This document shows positions 36,801 to 48,772 of a stretch of 64,000 nt of DNA, piece after piece. The notes under the pieces are model-generated. The model saw only the letters and a list, made by a program, of their open reading frames with translations, had not been told where the DNA came from and did not search any database. This DNA comes from Seison nebaliae (lineage: Eukaryota > Rotifera > Pararotatoria > Seisonacea > Seisonidae): NCBI GenBank assembly GCA_023231475.1, contig JALJEE010001982.1, positions 1-64,000 on the forward strand, given 5' to 3'. The first letter of the stretch is position 1. Every line of letters begins with the position of its first letter. A program made the position numbers and the translations under genes.

Positions 36801-39800
36801 TTCTCGACAATAAGATCTCGTTGCTCACCAAAATCTTCAATGAAATAGTTCTCCGTCTTTCTCGTCCAATTTTCATTCTCTCTTTCTCTTCCACAACTAC
36901 CAAATCTCTTTTTCCCATGTCGAAATAAGGTATTGAAAATGTCGAATTTGAGAGAGTTGAATCAACAACAAACCACAAAGGTGATGAGTGAACCTCGAAA
37001 ACCGTTCACCAACCAATTATTGACGACATTTATGTGGTTAGGTTGTTCTTCTATTATACATGATTAGCATATGGAATTGATCCTAAAGTAGACTAATAAA
37101 ATTTGTATATTATATTAATAACTAATACCTATTACCTAATACCTAATATAGTTAAATTGAAAATTTCCTTTTTTTAATTTTCTAGTGATCAACGATGTTC
37201 AATCATTCATCTTCATCCCACATTGGGATATATGGCAAATTTCGAGAGAATTTATCGCCATCATTTGCATGTTTCCTTCCGTTCCCTCACATACGTTCAA
37301 CTTCTCGTTGTAGATTTTGGTGAGGGAAGATGTCTGGTCGGATGGAAGTAATTTGAGTAAACTGATTCTCGAACAATTGTATAGTAAACTTTTGAATGAA
37401 GAATTCCTATCTACCGACAACGATCTACAACTCCAATTTTCTTCTCATTTGTCGAAGGAAGTGTTGTGCGAATTGAAATTGGAGAATGTTCGTTGGTTGA
37501 GTAATTTATTGGACGAGAGTATTTATGGAGAATTAAAAGAAAAAGAAGATGATGAGGTTATGGATGAGCAACGGAAGAACAATTTATTAATTGCCACTAA
37601 ATTGACGAAAGGCGAGAGAGCGAAGAAGCTTTCCACTTTGACCGTTCATTTATTGGAACTGCTCAATCTCCGAATTCGATTATTGCAGTCATGTCAATTA
37701 AATCTACTTCTACTCAAATCATATAAACGATACGGTGAACAACTTCAATTCACTAATTATCATGCTTATCTTCGTCACATGAAATTCGAATATGGGAAAT
37801 TTAATAACGATGTTCTCATACCCAATCAAATATTTCTGGAAGCAGATAAGCCGGAAATTGACAGTGATGATATCGATTCGGTTCCATCAACAGCAAATCA
37901 GAATATTTTCTCGTTAACCGATCCAACAGCGAATGATTCGCAGGAACGTCGTCGAAACAACACTACTTCACAAACCACCAGTAAGACGAATAATAATTGT
38001 CGTGAATTAGATCGGTTTTTCTTTCTTTCTCCATTTCTCTATTTCTCAATTCGTCGAAGTTTCCTCCCTAACACTTTCAATTTAGCCATCAGTGAATTGG
38101 ATGAAGGAAGTATTAGCTGGATAGATTATCGTCATCGAAATAAGATTTTGGAAGTTCATTTTCTAGAGATTTCTATTCCATCAATTCTCAATTAGATGTT
38201 GACCTCTGATCTCGGTATGGAATTTCACCGTTTAGTCAATCGACTAGAAATCACTCAATCATTCTTCCTATTGACAGCTCTCCAAATCATGGAGGTTTGC
38301 TCGAAAACACATCCGAATCGGTTTCCAAAAATTTTTTTTCAAATATTAAACTTTTCTATCGCCTCCTCTTTCTCTAGAGAATTACAATCGAATAGTTTCA
38401 TTTCAATTCAATATGAAAAAGTTAAATTTGTATTTTGGGAAATTGAAATTGATGAAATTCTTCAGACTCAAATCAGAGATGGTATGTTGAATGATTTTGT
38501 TGAGGAGAAGAATAAATCTCCACAAATCATTAGTGACAAGGAACAATTGAAAAAAGTGAAAATTGAATATATCGAAAATTATTTAGGAACATTAGCACTC
38601 CGGTTAACGGAATTGTCAGCTCGATATCAATTGATTTATTTCTATGATTCCATTCTGGAAATACTCTCCGAATACAATACGACAAAGTTCCGTTTAGAAA
38701 TCATTGAAAAAATTCACCTTCTCAAAGATATTCTCATTTTATGATTGGTGATGAATTCGATTTACAATCGGAAACGAAACGACTTCGTGAAAAGAGAACC
38801 GAACAAGAAATCCAGAAACAATTGAAACAGAATGGTGGAAAGGATTTTGTGAGTATCGACATCACTTTCGATTTGGAAGAGGAGAAGAAGTTGGACATGT
38901 CAGACACGAAGAATTTCGTTGCCAACAAAACGGTGGAGAAGCGAATGCCAAAAAAGTTTTTCGTTTCAGACATCACGCAGGAAATCGCTCAATCCACCAT
39001 CGCTAATTTATGGTATATTCCCCATTATACGGAATTGTTAGTATTATTCCGTCCGATTTTACCACCGACCATCGATTCGAAATCATCTAACTTCAAATAT
39101 TTGAAGTTCTTGAAAGAACAACATTTGTGGAACGAACAAATTTTTCGAAATTATCTGCTTTTAATTTTATGTGTTCACGATCTATTGAAAATGCATCAAG
39201 CACGACATGAATTAGATGAATTAATGTGTAATCGACAAATTAATCCGATGAAATTTCACGTACAATCTGATCAGAAAAGTGAGAGAAATATTTATAGTCT
39301 TCGATCACTTGTTGATGAATTGCAACAGGAAACGAATCGTTTAGAAAAACGAGACGATTTGACTCAAGTCTCCAATCTCGTCCAAATTAAGAGACGAGAG
39401 AAGATTCTGGAAACGGTCACGCTACAATTAGTCTGGATACCACAACGACTGATGGAATCGTTGGAGGAAAAAGATTTGAAATTGAATGATTCGTTCAATT
39501 CTCTCGTGAAATTGACGAAGAATGTCTTATCGTCGAAATTGTTACATTTCGCTTTCCGTACCAATAGTACACTTCAAATTTATGGAAGAGAACCAACTTT
39601 TATACAATTAACTTCTCCTTCATTCTCCACCGTTCGTCATTCCAAAATTTTCACTCAATCACTTTTCACTTTACCGATATCGGGAAATGATGAACATCTA
39701 TCACCGTTCATACGGTTATTAAATGATGAACCTAATAAAGATATGTTATCAATGGGAAGTGGTTCAAAGAGAACGAAATCAGGAAAAACTCAACAAGTGA

Positions 39801-42778
39801 AATTGGAACATTTTCAAAATTTTCCTTATCAACGCAATTGGGAATTATCTCCCTTATCATTCAAATCGAATGATCTTCATTCACAATTAGACCATATCAT
39901 AAATGGGCCGTTGTTATCTCTAGATAATTTCCAATTGCAGAAATATAACGAACATTTATTGATGATTCAATCGATCAGTGACGACTTGATCAAACAGGAA
40001 GAAGAAATGACGATCAATATCGCAAAATCACCAAATCGAGTGTCGACGGCGAAAAGTTCGGATAGAACTTCGACGGTGAAAAGTGTGGAGAAATGTTCGA
40101 GATTGAATCATCGTTTAATTGACGTGGGCAGTTCTCTCTTTAAACTCGATACTCAATTACCGTTGAACATTCTGGAATTATATGAATGTAAATCGGATTA
40201 TTATTTATTTATGAATATTTATCAAAGATTACGACGCTTCTGGTATATCATTCAAAAGAGGAGACCGATCAATTCGTTTTGGACGGATATCAATCTTGTG
40301 AAACAGAAAAAAGAATTATCATATTTGAGGGATATTCGGTTAGTGAATTATCTTCAACATTTCCATCATCTCATTCTATCAGACGATCATTTGATAACGA
40401 AATTATTCTTCCATCACTCAAATTACTCATACGACAGATTAACCAAAAATTCACTTCCATTAATCAGTCGGTAATGGAGGACAATCTTCAATTGATGACG
40501 ATACCATACGTAACGGATCTGTTGAAACAGAAATCATATGTTTATCTCATCCTTCCTCCAACTTAATTTTCGAGTGTTTTAGATGCGAGAAATGTTGAAA
40601 CGGATCGATCTCATCATGATCGATTATACGGTGAAAGATCTTCAATCGACATTGCAACTGATATTGAACGAAAGAAATAATGAACAAGCAACTTGTCCCG
40701 TCGATTTATGGCATAATTCATCCGTTTTAAATAAATTCCATTTTATTTAATTTTTAATTTTTAGTTGGATGAGATTTATTCCATCAATTATCCGACGACC
40801 GTTCAAATGTTCGTGAATCATTTACAGGAAGATGAGACTATTGAAATGAATGAGAAGATGAAAAATCATTTGTCTTATTTGAGTCGTCTGATAATGAAAC
40901 ATGAGAGGGAGATGTTCACCAAGTCTCAATTTTGTTATATTTGAAATTTAATTATTTCTTTTCAGTTATACGTTATTCTATGAATCGTTATTAAATGAAG
41001 AGAAAGTATCGTTACATCGGCTCTCCACCAAACTCAGTCAGGAGAAATGTCATTCGATGGAAGTGGAGAAGAATTTCCAATGTCTCGTTGAGTTTCGGTT
41101 GGCTTATCTGGCGAAAGATCTCATCACAGGTTCGCCCCATTCTTTTTCCCATTTCATGTTGATTTTGTAGAATTGGCCATTTCGAAACATCAAACGAAAA
41201 GGAGTGGTACAGCAGCATCATCAGATACGAACGAACAAGATATCGAATTGAAACTTCGGAAAGAATATGGTGGAACGATCAATGATTTAGTTCGGACAAA
41301 TGGTCAACTTCGTTTCGAAATTGATCAAATGCGGTTTAATTACTTGTCAAATGTTCATTTAACGATTTGTTTAGGGAACGAACACATAATTGTTTAATGG
41401 AGGTGGTTGGTCAGGCGAAATCGGAAGCGATCGTCCAAATCGAAGGATTGAGAGACAAGTTATTAGCTGGCACACAAGAGAATTATATAAGTTTTTTTTT
41501 TAATTAATTTCTATTTATTCTATCTGTGTTGTCATTGAAGAGGACAGGTTGACGTCCTACGAGAAGCAATCGGAGAATAATTATTTGAAATTGCAAAATG
41601 AGAGGAATGAACAGAAGGACAACATTCGTTTACTGATCTATTTTTATCGATGGCGAATGAATGTCATCCGATTGGAGTATGACAAAAATTTGAAGAGTTG
41701 TATCAAACAATGTGAGGAAGTGAAACAACAGTCGTTACATCGTGAATTGGTCGCACATGAAGATCTGGTATTATACCGGTATCAGCAAACTATCCTTCAG
41801 AAGAAGTTGCGTGACGTTTGCGAGAAAGAGAGATTGCTGCAACAACAATTGCAGATGTATGAGAGTGAAACTATTCGTCAAAATCACATTAATCTCCAAG
41901 CGAAAAAGACGACCGAATGTTTCCACAATCTCAAGGAGAACAATATCGAAGTGTTAAAGAATGCATTGAATAATAAGGAGCAGGAGATTAATGAATTGGC
42001 ACGAGAGAAATTGGAGAAGGATAATGAACTTAAACTGAAATTGCAGAAAACGCAACAACAATTGACGAGTGAGAGACGGCAGAAAATGAAGGAGAAAATT
42101 ATGAAGAATGAAGCATTTCAGAAAGTGCACGAACTCAAACAACATATGGAACAAGAGAAACTTCAGAAGACATATGAACAAATAAAAAATCAGACGACGA
42201 GTGTCATCTCGAATGGAACGAAAAAAATGTCAATGGAACGAAATCGATCATCCTTATCTGACAAGACACTTCTCCTCAGTGCACGAGATGTGCTCAAACA
42301 GAATTTCAATAAAAACATTGAAAATACAGAAGAGATTTCCGGTCCGCTAAGACAGACAACATCCATGACCGATCACATGACTGATTATACGAATTCGCGC
42401 ACTACAATTTATCAGATACCGGTAAAACAATCAGCTTATCGTTATCCGAAATCGGCCAAGCCTTCCCTATCAGATTATCATGGTGATGATATGCGAAACA
42501 AATCTATCATCAAGCATGTTGCACGTCATCGCATCAAATATGAGAAAACGGTGGGAACACTTGGGAAAAAAGGACGGAGTAGTGTATCATCCAATCAAGA
42601 ATATTTAATTAGATTGTCGAACGAATTACTTCATTATAACAAAGACGCAAATCATAATACCAGTAACGATGATAATGATATGAATAAACATCAAAAGGAA
42701 GATGTGGAGAGTATCAATCAAATTGAAACGTTTTATACGAAGTTATCGAAAAAACTCCATAATAAATCGCTCACTTAA
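33856..42778 (+). CDS. Large multi-exon coiled-coil protein, CCDC162-like (DUF4549 type)
   Basis: ATG at 33856 (MLTIGQSSVFSPEIDEE). Many short introns join open blocks, for example ..NSSQT (gttcag intron) ILDINDVLSNELERQ, DRLAA (gtttta intron) LPQIREPKLLGNELQ, ILYE (gttcaa intron) FYLVRPTMILYQ, then LLMSFLLLRHLRMRDDYLQ with FYILNYFRSIQRTL, LCELKLENVRWLSNLL, a 577-codon block (38741-40474), a gttagt intron at about 40343-40386 and a final long coiled coil (41549-42778) rich in Gln, Lys and Glu, ending ..LHNKSLT. Total is over 2,000 residues. The RHLRMR and NYFRSxxRTL block and the ELKLENVRWLSNLL block recall CCDC162/C6orf183-type proteins; this comes from memory without a search. A perfect X-box upstream and divergence from ODAD2 support a ciliary or flagellar role. 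I did not resolve all exon borders. Confidence 0.7.
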
Positions 42779-43501
42779 TTTTACCATTTGTTAAATGTTC
42801 ACTATTTCTTGGTATGCGAATATCAGAACGAATTTCGAATAGATCCTCCTCTACTCTCATAAATTACACGTCACTATTAGAAATGTAATAAAATAATATT
42901 TCCACTTTTTATTTAATCTCCTAATTTCATTAAAATTTCAAAATTTAATTAGAATTCGCTCGAATTGAAAAATTGAAAAATTGTCAAAGAATTTTTAGTC
43001 GATAGGTAAAACGAATTAAATAATGAGCAATAGGAGAAGAATTGAAGATAATTTAATAAGAAATATGAAAGAAAATGATGAAATGAAATAAATTAGTAGT
43101 ATAATCTTGAGTATTAGGTATTATTTGTTGCACTTCCATCCACTTCTGAGAGGAGGAATGAATTAGAGATAACTTTCAGTAGTTTATTCACTTGAGAATT
43201 TCAATCAACGACACTCGTCCATCATTTTCTTTGTTTTTCATTTTCTTTCCTTGGACGAAACCGCAAAGGCTTCAAGGTCAAGACTTCTCGTCAAGACTTC
43301 CAGCCATGACCTTGCGCCAAGACTTCTCGTCATATCGACGTTGGTAAAAAGCGTAAGAGAAATATATTGAATGGAAATTGCGCGTTAGGCAGTCGAACGA
43401 CCAAATGTGACATTGTAGAAATGATGAAAAGAAGAAGATGGTTTTCAAATTTGGAAAATTATTGAAATATTTGGCTGTTTGGGAAGAAGGTGAATATTGA
43501 G
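42779..43501. other. Intergenic, PEX16 upstream region
   Basis: AT-rich apart from a more GC-rich patch at 43255-43345 that holds paired nuclear-receptor half-sites and a 15-bp direct repeat. Confidence 0.5.
43272..43332. promoter_or_regulatory. Paired CAAGGTCA sites and 15-bp direct repeat before PEX16
   Basis: TCAAGGTCA (43272-43280) and, on the other strand, CAAGGTCA (43307-43314) match the extended half-site bound by monomeric nuclear receptors (ERR, SF-1/FTZ-F1 type). CAAGACTTCTCGTCA is repeated exactly at 43279-43293 and 43318-43332. The sites lie about 190-230 bp before the PEX16 start. Confidence 0.5.
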
Positions 43502-44691
43502 AATGCCGACAGCTTTCGATTTGGTGATTAACAGTATTAACATAAATGGAAACTATGAAGGATTACTTCGATTGATTCGATCGTTTTATTATTTGTCACT
43601 CTTCTATAAGAAGCAGCCGTCATTCTTGACGGAAACATGTCGTTCAGCGTACAATTTGATACATGAATTGAAAACGTTCCAATATGCAGTTCCATTGACA
43701 ACTTATCAATGTTCCATAAATTTCTTATTGAAAATATTGGAATCGATACAGATCTGGGTGGAATTTACACTTCGACGTTTCTTCACTCCCACTGCTCAAT
43801 ATATTGGAATTTTCCTTATAGAGACACTTAAATTGGGGTTGAGAATTATGATATATCCTTTTAAAGGACATCCAAAAAAAATGCGCAGTTTTATAACTCC
43901 CACATATACATTGGAAAATAAGATTTGTCAATTAACTCACTCGAAATGGAAATATGACGCTTTATCAACTCGTATTCCTCTCCCTAAACGACTTTTGTAC
44001 GATTTCCGATATTTCTCAATGAAATTCTTAGTACAACGTAAACAATTCCTTCAAAAACTCCTTTCTTTAATTCGCAGTCTCTATCTTATAAAACCGTTGA
44101 TTTATCGTTAAATTTTCTATTATTTTTTATTCAATAATTCAATTTTGACTTTTAACACAGTTCATTTGAGAGGAGTGCCAAAAGTATTGAGTGGAAAGAA
44201 ATCGAAGAAAAATGAAATCGTCTCATTATCCATCCTCTTTCTCATCGATTTATTACAGTTTAATTCGTTTTCATATTATTTATATCTTTTCAACATATCT
44301 CTCTCAGTTTATTCGGATCAATTCTACATTATTGGTCATTGTGTCTTAACAAGAATTCGGAAGTGAGTGAAGTTTGTGAAGCACGAAATTCTGTTGAAAC
44401 GGCGAAAACATCTTTACTTCAATATCTACTCAAAACGCCCATCAGTCTCGTCTTTACATGGTTTCTATAATCATGAATTTTCTTAATTTATTTCATTCTC
44501 TTTATTTTAGTTCATTATTGAAACGTTTCACATTTTTACCAGGTCTACGTGAAATCTTCTGTTAGTTCATGTTCTCTCTTCATCTCTTATATTATTCCGT
44601 TTTTTTAGTTTTCCTCATTCGATATTTAAGCGATTGTAGCACTATATATTCTTATGGTTGGCTACCGATTCCGATATTTAAAGATATTTGA
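43502..44691 (+). CDS. PEX16: Peroxisomal membrane protein PEX16-like
   Basis: Integral peroxisomal membrane protein needed to recruit PEX3 and other membrane proteins. The first exon (MPTAFDLVINSININGN) contains LIRSFYYLSLFYKKQP, SAYNLIHELK, LLKILESIQIWVEF and IGIFLIETLKLGLRIMI, matching the PEX16 pattern of an N-terminal helical bundle and paired hydrophobic segments. SLYLIKPLIY, after a gttaaa intron LHLRGVPK, and EIVSLSILFLIDLL correspond to the PEX16 LYIxxPLLHL and VDVTSLSLL regions. Later exons give SLLQYLLKTPI, FTFLPGLREIF and LIRYLSDCSTIYSYGW, like LLLYYLLRSPFY..DYL..YFYSW at the PEX16 C-terminus; stop 44689-44691. The match is distributed rather than exact. The start could be an upstream exon at about 43439 (MVFKFGKLLKYL), but it does not splice in frame as far as I can see. 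Confidence 0.62.
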
Positions 44692-44880
44692 ATTAATTTC
44701 AAAATAAATTTTTATATTTTAATTTTTTCACTTTTTAATTTTAAAATATTTACCTCTAATCAATTCACCCTTACAACAATGTTAGTGAATGGATGTTAAA
44801 TTTAAATTAAAAAAAAAAAGAAGAAAATTTGAAGAGATTTCTCTAAAAAATGAAACTAAATAAATTGATATAGTCACCAC

Positions 44881-45273
44881 TTACACTATCGGCCATTGCC
44901 ATTGTTGAGTGGAGGGTTTGGTGGCGATCGGTTCCCACGCTTTCCACGTAATCATCTGTCTCGACAATTGATATTCATTCTTTGTGGCTCGAATAATTTC
45001 GCTCATACTATCCGAATTCTCCGGTTTCGACGCATTCTCGTATCCACTGATCAATTTCTTCGTCAATTCTTCGACGTCCTTCTCCGTTTCCAACAGTTTC
45101 ATTTTCTCCTTTATCATATTTTCCGTTACCATTCGATATTTACAATCGATCGGCATCTTATCTGTATTTCTCAAGATTTTATTGTATAAAATATAAAGGG
45201 CATTGTATGGATTGGCATGAGTCGCTCCTTTCAACTGGTTAATTGCCGTTTTCATAACTACATAGTTGGACAT
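44881..45273 (-). CDS. NDUFA5: NADH dehydrogenase (ubiquinone) 1 alpha subcomplex subunit 5
   Basis: Accessory subunit of mitochondrial complex I on the matrix arm (B13 subunit). 130 codons in one exon, ATG at 45271-45273. Contains NPYNALYILYNKILR, CKYRMVTENMIKEKM, KDVEELTKKLISG, EIIRATKNEYQLSRQM, WKAWEPI and the family end QQWQWPIV, matching NDUFA5 over its full length of about 116 residues. No intron, unlike genes to its left. Confidence 0.93.
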   Translation of the reverse strand: MSNYVVMKTAINQLKGATHANPYNALYILYNKILRNTDKMPIDCKYRMVTENMIKEKMKLLETEKDVEELTKKLISGYENASKPENSDSMSEIIRATKNEYQLSRQMITWKAWEPIATKPSTQQWQWPIV

Positions 45274-45491
45274 CACTCCCCAAACGATTTGATATAGAAA
45301 GAAAAAAAATCTGAATTATAATAAATAAAAGTTTATGTTCCTGTAGAATGGTTAGAATGAGAGAGATTATGAGATAATTTAATGAGATTTTTGATCGGTG
45401 GGATAGTTAAATGTAGAGAAAGGATAATACTCCCAAATGGATAACATGGAAATGATGAGGAAGAAAAAACGGTTTTCAACTAATGTTCAAT

Positions 45492-47507
45492 TTAGTGACA
45501 ATTCAACAAATTCTTCAATTTCTCATTTTCTTTTTTAGTCGATCGCAATTCAGTGGCGAGTGTATCGATATTCGATTTCAACGTCTCGTTATTAGTGATG
45601 GAATCTTCTAATAATAATTGTAATTTATTTTTCATTTGAATTATCATATCTGTCGACGGTAATGATTTGTTCGTTAACGAATTGTGGGATTGTGAGCAAT
45701 TTCCAATTTCCGTCGAATCTGAAAACACTTTGATGATTCTTCCTTTCTTTTGGACTTCTTTCGTCAACTGATCAACGTGTTCATTAAGGAAATCGATTTT
45801 CTCTAATAATCTAATATTCTCCTTCTGAACGAACGTCATTTTCTTCATGACTTTCTCTTGCAATTTGACGTCCATTCCATTTCCTATTTCATTTACCGGT
45901 ATTTGATTGTCATTTGAAATATTCGTATTTGACGAAGTTGAAAGTGATGAAGATGAAGAATTTATCATGTTTCTTTTTCGTAAATCATTATTCCTCAATT
46001 GAATCAATTCCTTTCTCAAATCTTTACATTCCGCTTGATGTAATCGTTCATTGATGGTGAAACGATCTTTCACTTCCTCCAAATTCTGTTGTTTCTCTTT
46101 CAATTCATTTTTCAATTTCTCAATATCTTCTTGCAATTCTTCATTAATTATTCCTTCATCTACTTTCGTTTCTTCATCTTCCATTTCAATTAAATCCGTT
46201 TGACACATTTGATTTGTCATGGAAATTTTTCGTTTGGAAATCGTTTGAATATCATTATCATCTTCATTTATTTCAGTTAATGATGTTGTTGATTGTAAGT
46301 TAATGCCATTTTGGAGAGAAGATAATTTCAATCGATTCGTCGCATTCAATTCAGCGAGTTGTGCTGAATGTTGAAGTAATTTTCCTTCACGTTCCTCCGT
46401 CGCCAAAAGAGAATGTCGAAGATCATTATTCTCATCTTCTAATTTATTGATAGCGAGATGAAGTGCTTCATTAGCATCACGTTCTCGATCGAGTGCTTGA
46501 GAAATGTCATTGAATCGTTTAAGATCACGATGTAAACCATCGATTTGATTCGAAGCGATTTGATTAATTTTCTTATATTTATTCAATTCATTATTCATCT
46601 CCTCTTCTGTCACTTTTATTTCATTTAACTCTTTCTTCACATTTTTCAATTGTTCATTCGATTTCTTCATCTCTTTCTCCATCAAATAATATCGTTCCTT
46701 CTGAGTCTCATCAACCATCTGTTCTGCTTTCATTTTATTTAATTCTAATTGAAGAGATTTCCATTCGCCATTTCTCAATTTCAATAATTTATCTTGTTCT
46801 TCTTTCACCGTTTTTAATTGATTCATCTCATTCGTCGTATTCGTCAATATTCGACACTTGCTATAATATTCTTGTTGAAGTTGTTTCAATTCTTTCTGAG
46901 CGGAAACTAATCGAACTGTCATATCATGATTCTTTTTCTCCTCTTTTTCCAATTGACTTCGATATTTTTTCTCTGAATTAATTAAATCGATTCTTTCTTT
47001 CTCTTGTTTTGCATAACACATGACATTGTTCGTTTTCAATTGTTCAATCTCTTCTTGATCCTTCAACAATTGACTCTCCAATTTTCCACATTTCTTTAAA
47101 ATCAATCTCTCATTCAATCCATATTCGTCTAAACATTTCTCATAAAACTTTCTCATCGCCTCAAATAATCGATGAAGGAATTTCACTAATAAATCTTGTC
47201 CTTTATAATCATCGAATTCGTCAGGTAGAATGACATTAGCAAATTCATCCATCCTCTTTCCATCTCTCAATTCTTCAATTAATTGAACGAGAAATTCTAT
47301 TTTTGGAATTTGTTCCAATAACTCTCTCAATTTATTAATTTCACATTCTCCCATCAATCTCACTTTCTCCTCATATCGCTCTTCCAATATTTCCTTCCAA
47401 TTCTTCCCATCCATCAACATTTCCATCTTCAAATATCTCTCCACATCATCTATCGTCTCGTTCAATAGACATCTCACTTCTTCCATCGTCTCATTATTCA
47501 ACATCAT
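45492..47507 (-). CDS. CCDC186: Golgin-like coiled-coil protein, CCDC186 family
   Basis: 671 codons without intron, ATG at 47505-47507. Nearly the whole protein is coiled coil (about residues 140-420 and 460-670). The C-terminal segment IDFLNEHVDQLTKEVQKKGRI and KLQLLLEDSITNNETLKSNI follows the conserved CCDC186 end (KIEFMEDHIxQLVEEIRKKTKI and [21 protein letters not shown]). CCDC186 and its worm homologue CCCP-1 act at the trans-Golgi in dense-core vesicle biogenesis with RAB2. An N-terminal helical part (residues 1-130) precedes the coil. The distance to PFDN2 on the same strand is about 390 bp. Confidence 0.75.
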   Translation of the reverse strand: MMLNNETMEEVRCLLNETIDDVERYLKMEMLMDGKNWKEILEERYEEKVRLMGECEINKLRELLEQIPKIEFLVQLIEELRDGKRMDEFANVILPDEFDDYKGQDLLVKFLHRLFEAMRKFYEKCLDEYGLNERLILKKCGKLESQLLKDQEEIEQLKTNNVMCYAKQEKERIDLINSEKKYRSQLEKEEKKNHDMTVRLVSAQKELKQLQQEYYSKCRILTNTTNEMNQLKTVKEEQDKLLKLRNGEWKSLQLELNKMKAEQMVDETQKERYYLMEKEMKKSNEQLKNVKKELNEIKVTEEEMNNELNKYKKINQIASNQIDGLHRDLKRFNDISQALDRERDANEALHLAINKLEDENNDLRHSLLATEEREGKLLQHSAQLAELNATNRLKLSSLQNGINLQSTTSLTEINEDDNDIQTISKRKISMTNQMCQTDLIEMEDEETKVDEGIINEELQEDIEKLKNELKEKQQNLEEVKDRFTINERLHQAECKDLRKELIQLRNNDLRKRNMINSSSSSLSTSSNTNISNDNQIPVNEIGNGMDVKLQEKVMKKMTFVQKENIRLLEKIDFLNEHVDQLTKEVQKKGRIIKVFSDSTEIGNCSQSHNSLTNKSLPSTDMIIQMKNKLQLLLEDSITNNETLKSNIDTLATELRSTKKENEKLKNLLNCH

Positions 47508-47900
47508 CGCACTCCTATTGGAAGTAGTATGAATAAATTAAATAAGTTGCTCATATGAAGGCGAATTGATTTACTTCTTACAATTCAAAATAAAAAAAAC
47601 TTATACCAAATAAGTTGAAGCTTAAAATTCAACTTTTTTTTCCCCAAAAATTTTCCTTATTAATTTCCAATATAATTTTCTTCAACTTCAATCCAAACTA
47701 AATATAACATGAATTTTTTTTGAAGGATTATCATTAATCCTAATGAATAAGAAGAAAAACAAAAATCTTTCAATGGTTTATTCTTTCAAAGTGGATCTTT
47801 CATTTTAGTTTTCGTTTTTTCATAAATAAAAAAAATGTTGGTTTGATGGGAAATAAAACTTTTTCAAAATCACAAATTTCGTTACGTCACTTTTTCTTTT
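47508..47900. other. Intergenic between CCDC186 and PFDN2
   Basis: AT-rich, poly(A)/poly(T) runs, no gene seen. An inverted CCAAT (ATTGG, 47517-47521) lies about 10 bp before the CCDC186 start. Confidence 0.5.
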
Positions 47901-48248
47901 TCAGACTTTCATGGGAAGATATTTACTTTGATATTCCTTCAAGTCATGCGATAATTCTAAGAATTCTTTCGACGTCTTGTCCAGTTTGCCGAGATATTCC
48001 TTCAAGTCTTTCTCCAATTTCTTCAATCCTTCCTCCAATGTCGATTCTACTAACATATCGTTGACAACGATCCAACATCTCTTCTTCTTGTCCATCGATT
48101 GGAGATGAGTGAGAATGGAATTGTGCATGTAAACATTGCCTTGTAATGTTTCCATTTGTTGCAATGCATTACCGTGAACTCTCTTCTTTTCTTGAAAGAT
48201 TTTCACTCGCTCTGATAATTCATCAGCCGTTGCGCTACTAGTTGCCAT
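47901..48248 (-). CDS. PFDN2: Prefoldin subunit 2
   Basis: Beta-type subunit of the prefoldin hexamer, which hands unfolded actin and tubulin to the CCT chaperonin. 115 codons in one exon, ATG at 48246-48248. Two coiled-coil arms flank the hairpin region CWIVVNDMLVESTLEEGLKKL, corresponding to the C(Y/F)RxxxGxLVExTxxE motif of prefoldin 2, followed by KLDKTSKEFLELSHDLKEYQ and the family-like end QSKYLPMKV. Length is slightly short of the usual 140-150 residues. A heat-shock element and CCAAT box lie about 290 bp upstream. Confidence 0.9.
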   Translation of the reverse strand: MATSSATADELSERVKIFQEKKRVHGNALQQMETLQGNVYMHNSILTHLQSMDKKKRCWIVVNDMLVESTLEEGLKKLEKDLKEYLGKLDKTSKEFLELSHDLKEYQSKYLPMKV

Positions 48249-48508
48249 TCGCTGAACTGTCTATATAAAAGTGAAAAATTCTGAGAAAGTAAATTGAAAC
48301 GATTAAATAGCATTATCGTCAGTTCTCCATAGAAAGAAAGAAGTCATATAAATATCAAATCATTCTTTTCATTAGGCCAACTATTGGAAATTGAAATCGA
48401 TTAATTTAATCGTTTAAACGTCCAAAGAACAACTTGTTTTATTTCCATTGAAACAATTATATTTCCACTTATGTTATCCAATCATTGTTGAGTTAGTGCT
48501 GTTATCTG

Positions 48509-48548
48509 ATTGGCTACGAATGTTGAGAAGCTTCGAATATTCTAGAAG
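48509..48548. promoter_or_regulatory. Heat-shock element and CCAAT box upstream of PFDN2
   Basis: CGAATATTCTAGAAG (48534-48548) is a perfect three-unit nGAAnnTTCnnGAAn heat-shock element. A further GAAGCTTC two-unit core lies immediately before it (48527-48534). An inverted CCAAT (ATTGG) is at 48509-48513. Confidence 0.65.
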
Positions 48549-48659
48549 TGTGTGATTGAAAAATGCACATACATCCAACACCATTATAAATATGAAAAAT
48601 AATTCAATTAAATTCCAAATTAGATTAATTCAGTGTAGTGATTCCAATTTCGTTTTAGT

Positions 48660-48772
48660 CAATGATCGATTATAGTTTCCCTTTCTTTGAGGTTCTATAG
48701 TCGATCGTTGTCATATATGAAGAGAATGGAGTTCATCCATCTAACCTCCCAACCAAAGCTAAAAGATGGATG
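48660..48772. repeat. Two successive hairpins upstream of PFDN2
   Basis: The first pairs 48660-48675 with 48695-48710: 16 pairs, two of which are T-G (U-G if transcribed on the plus strand), loop 19 bases. The second pairs CATCCATCT (48734-48742) with AGATGGATG (48764-48772). Confidence 0.6.
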
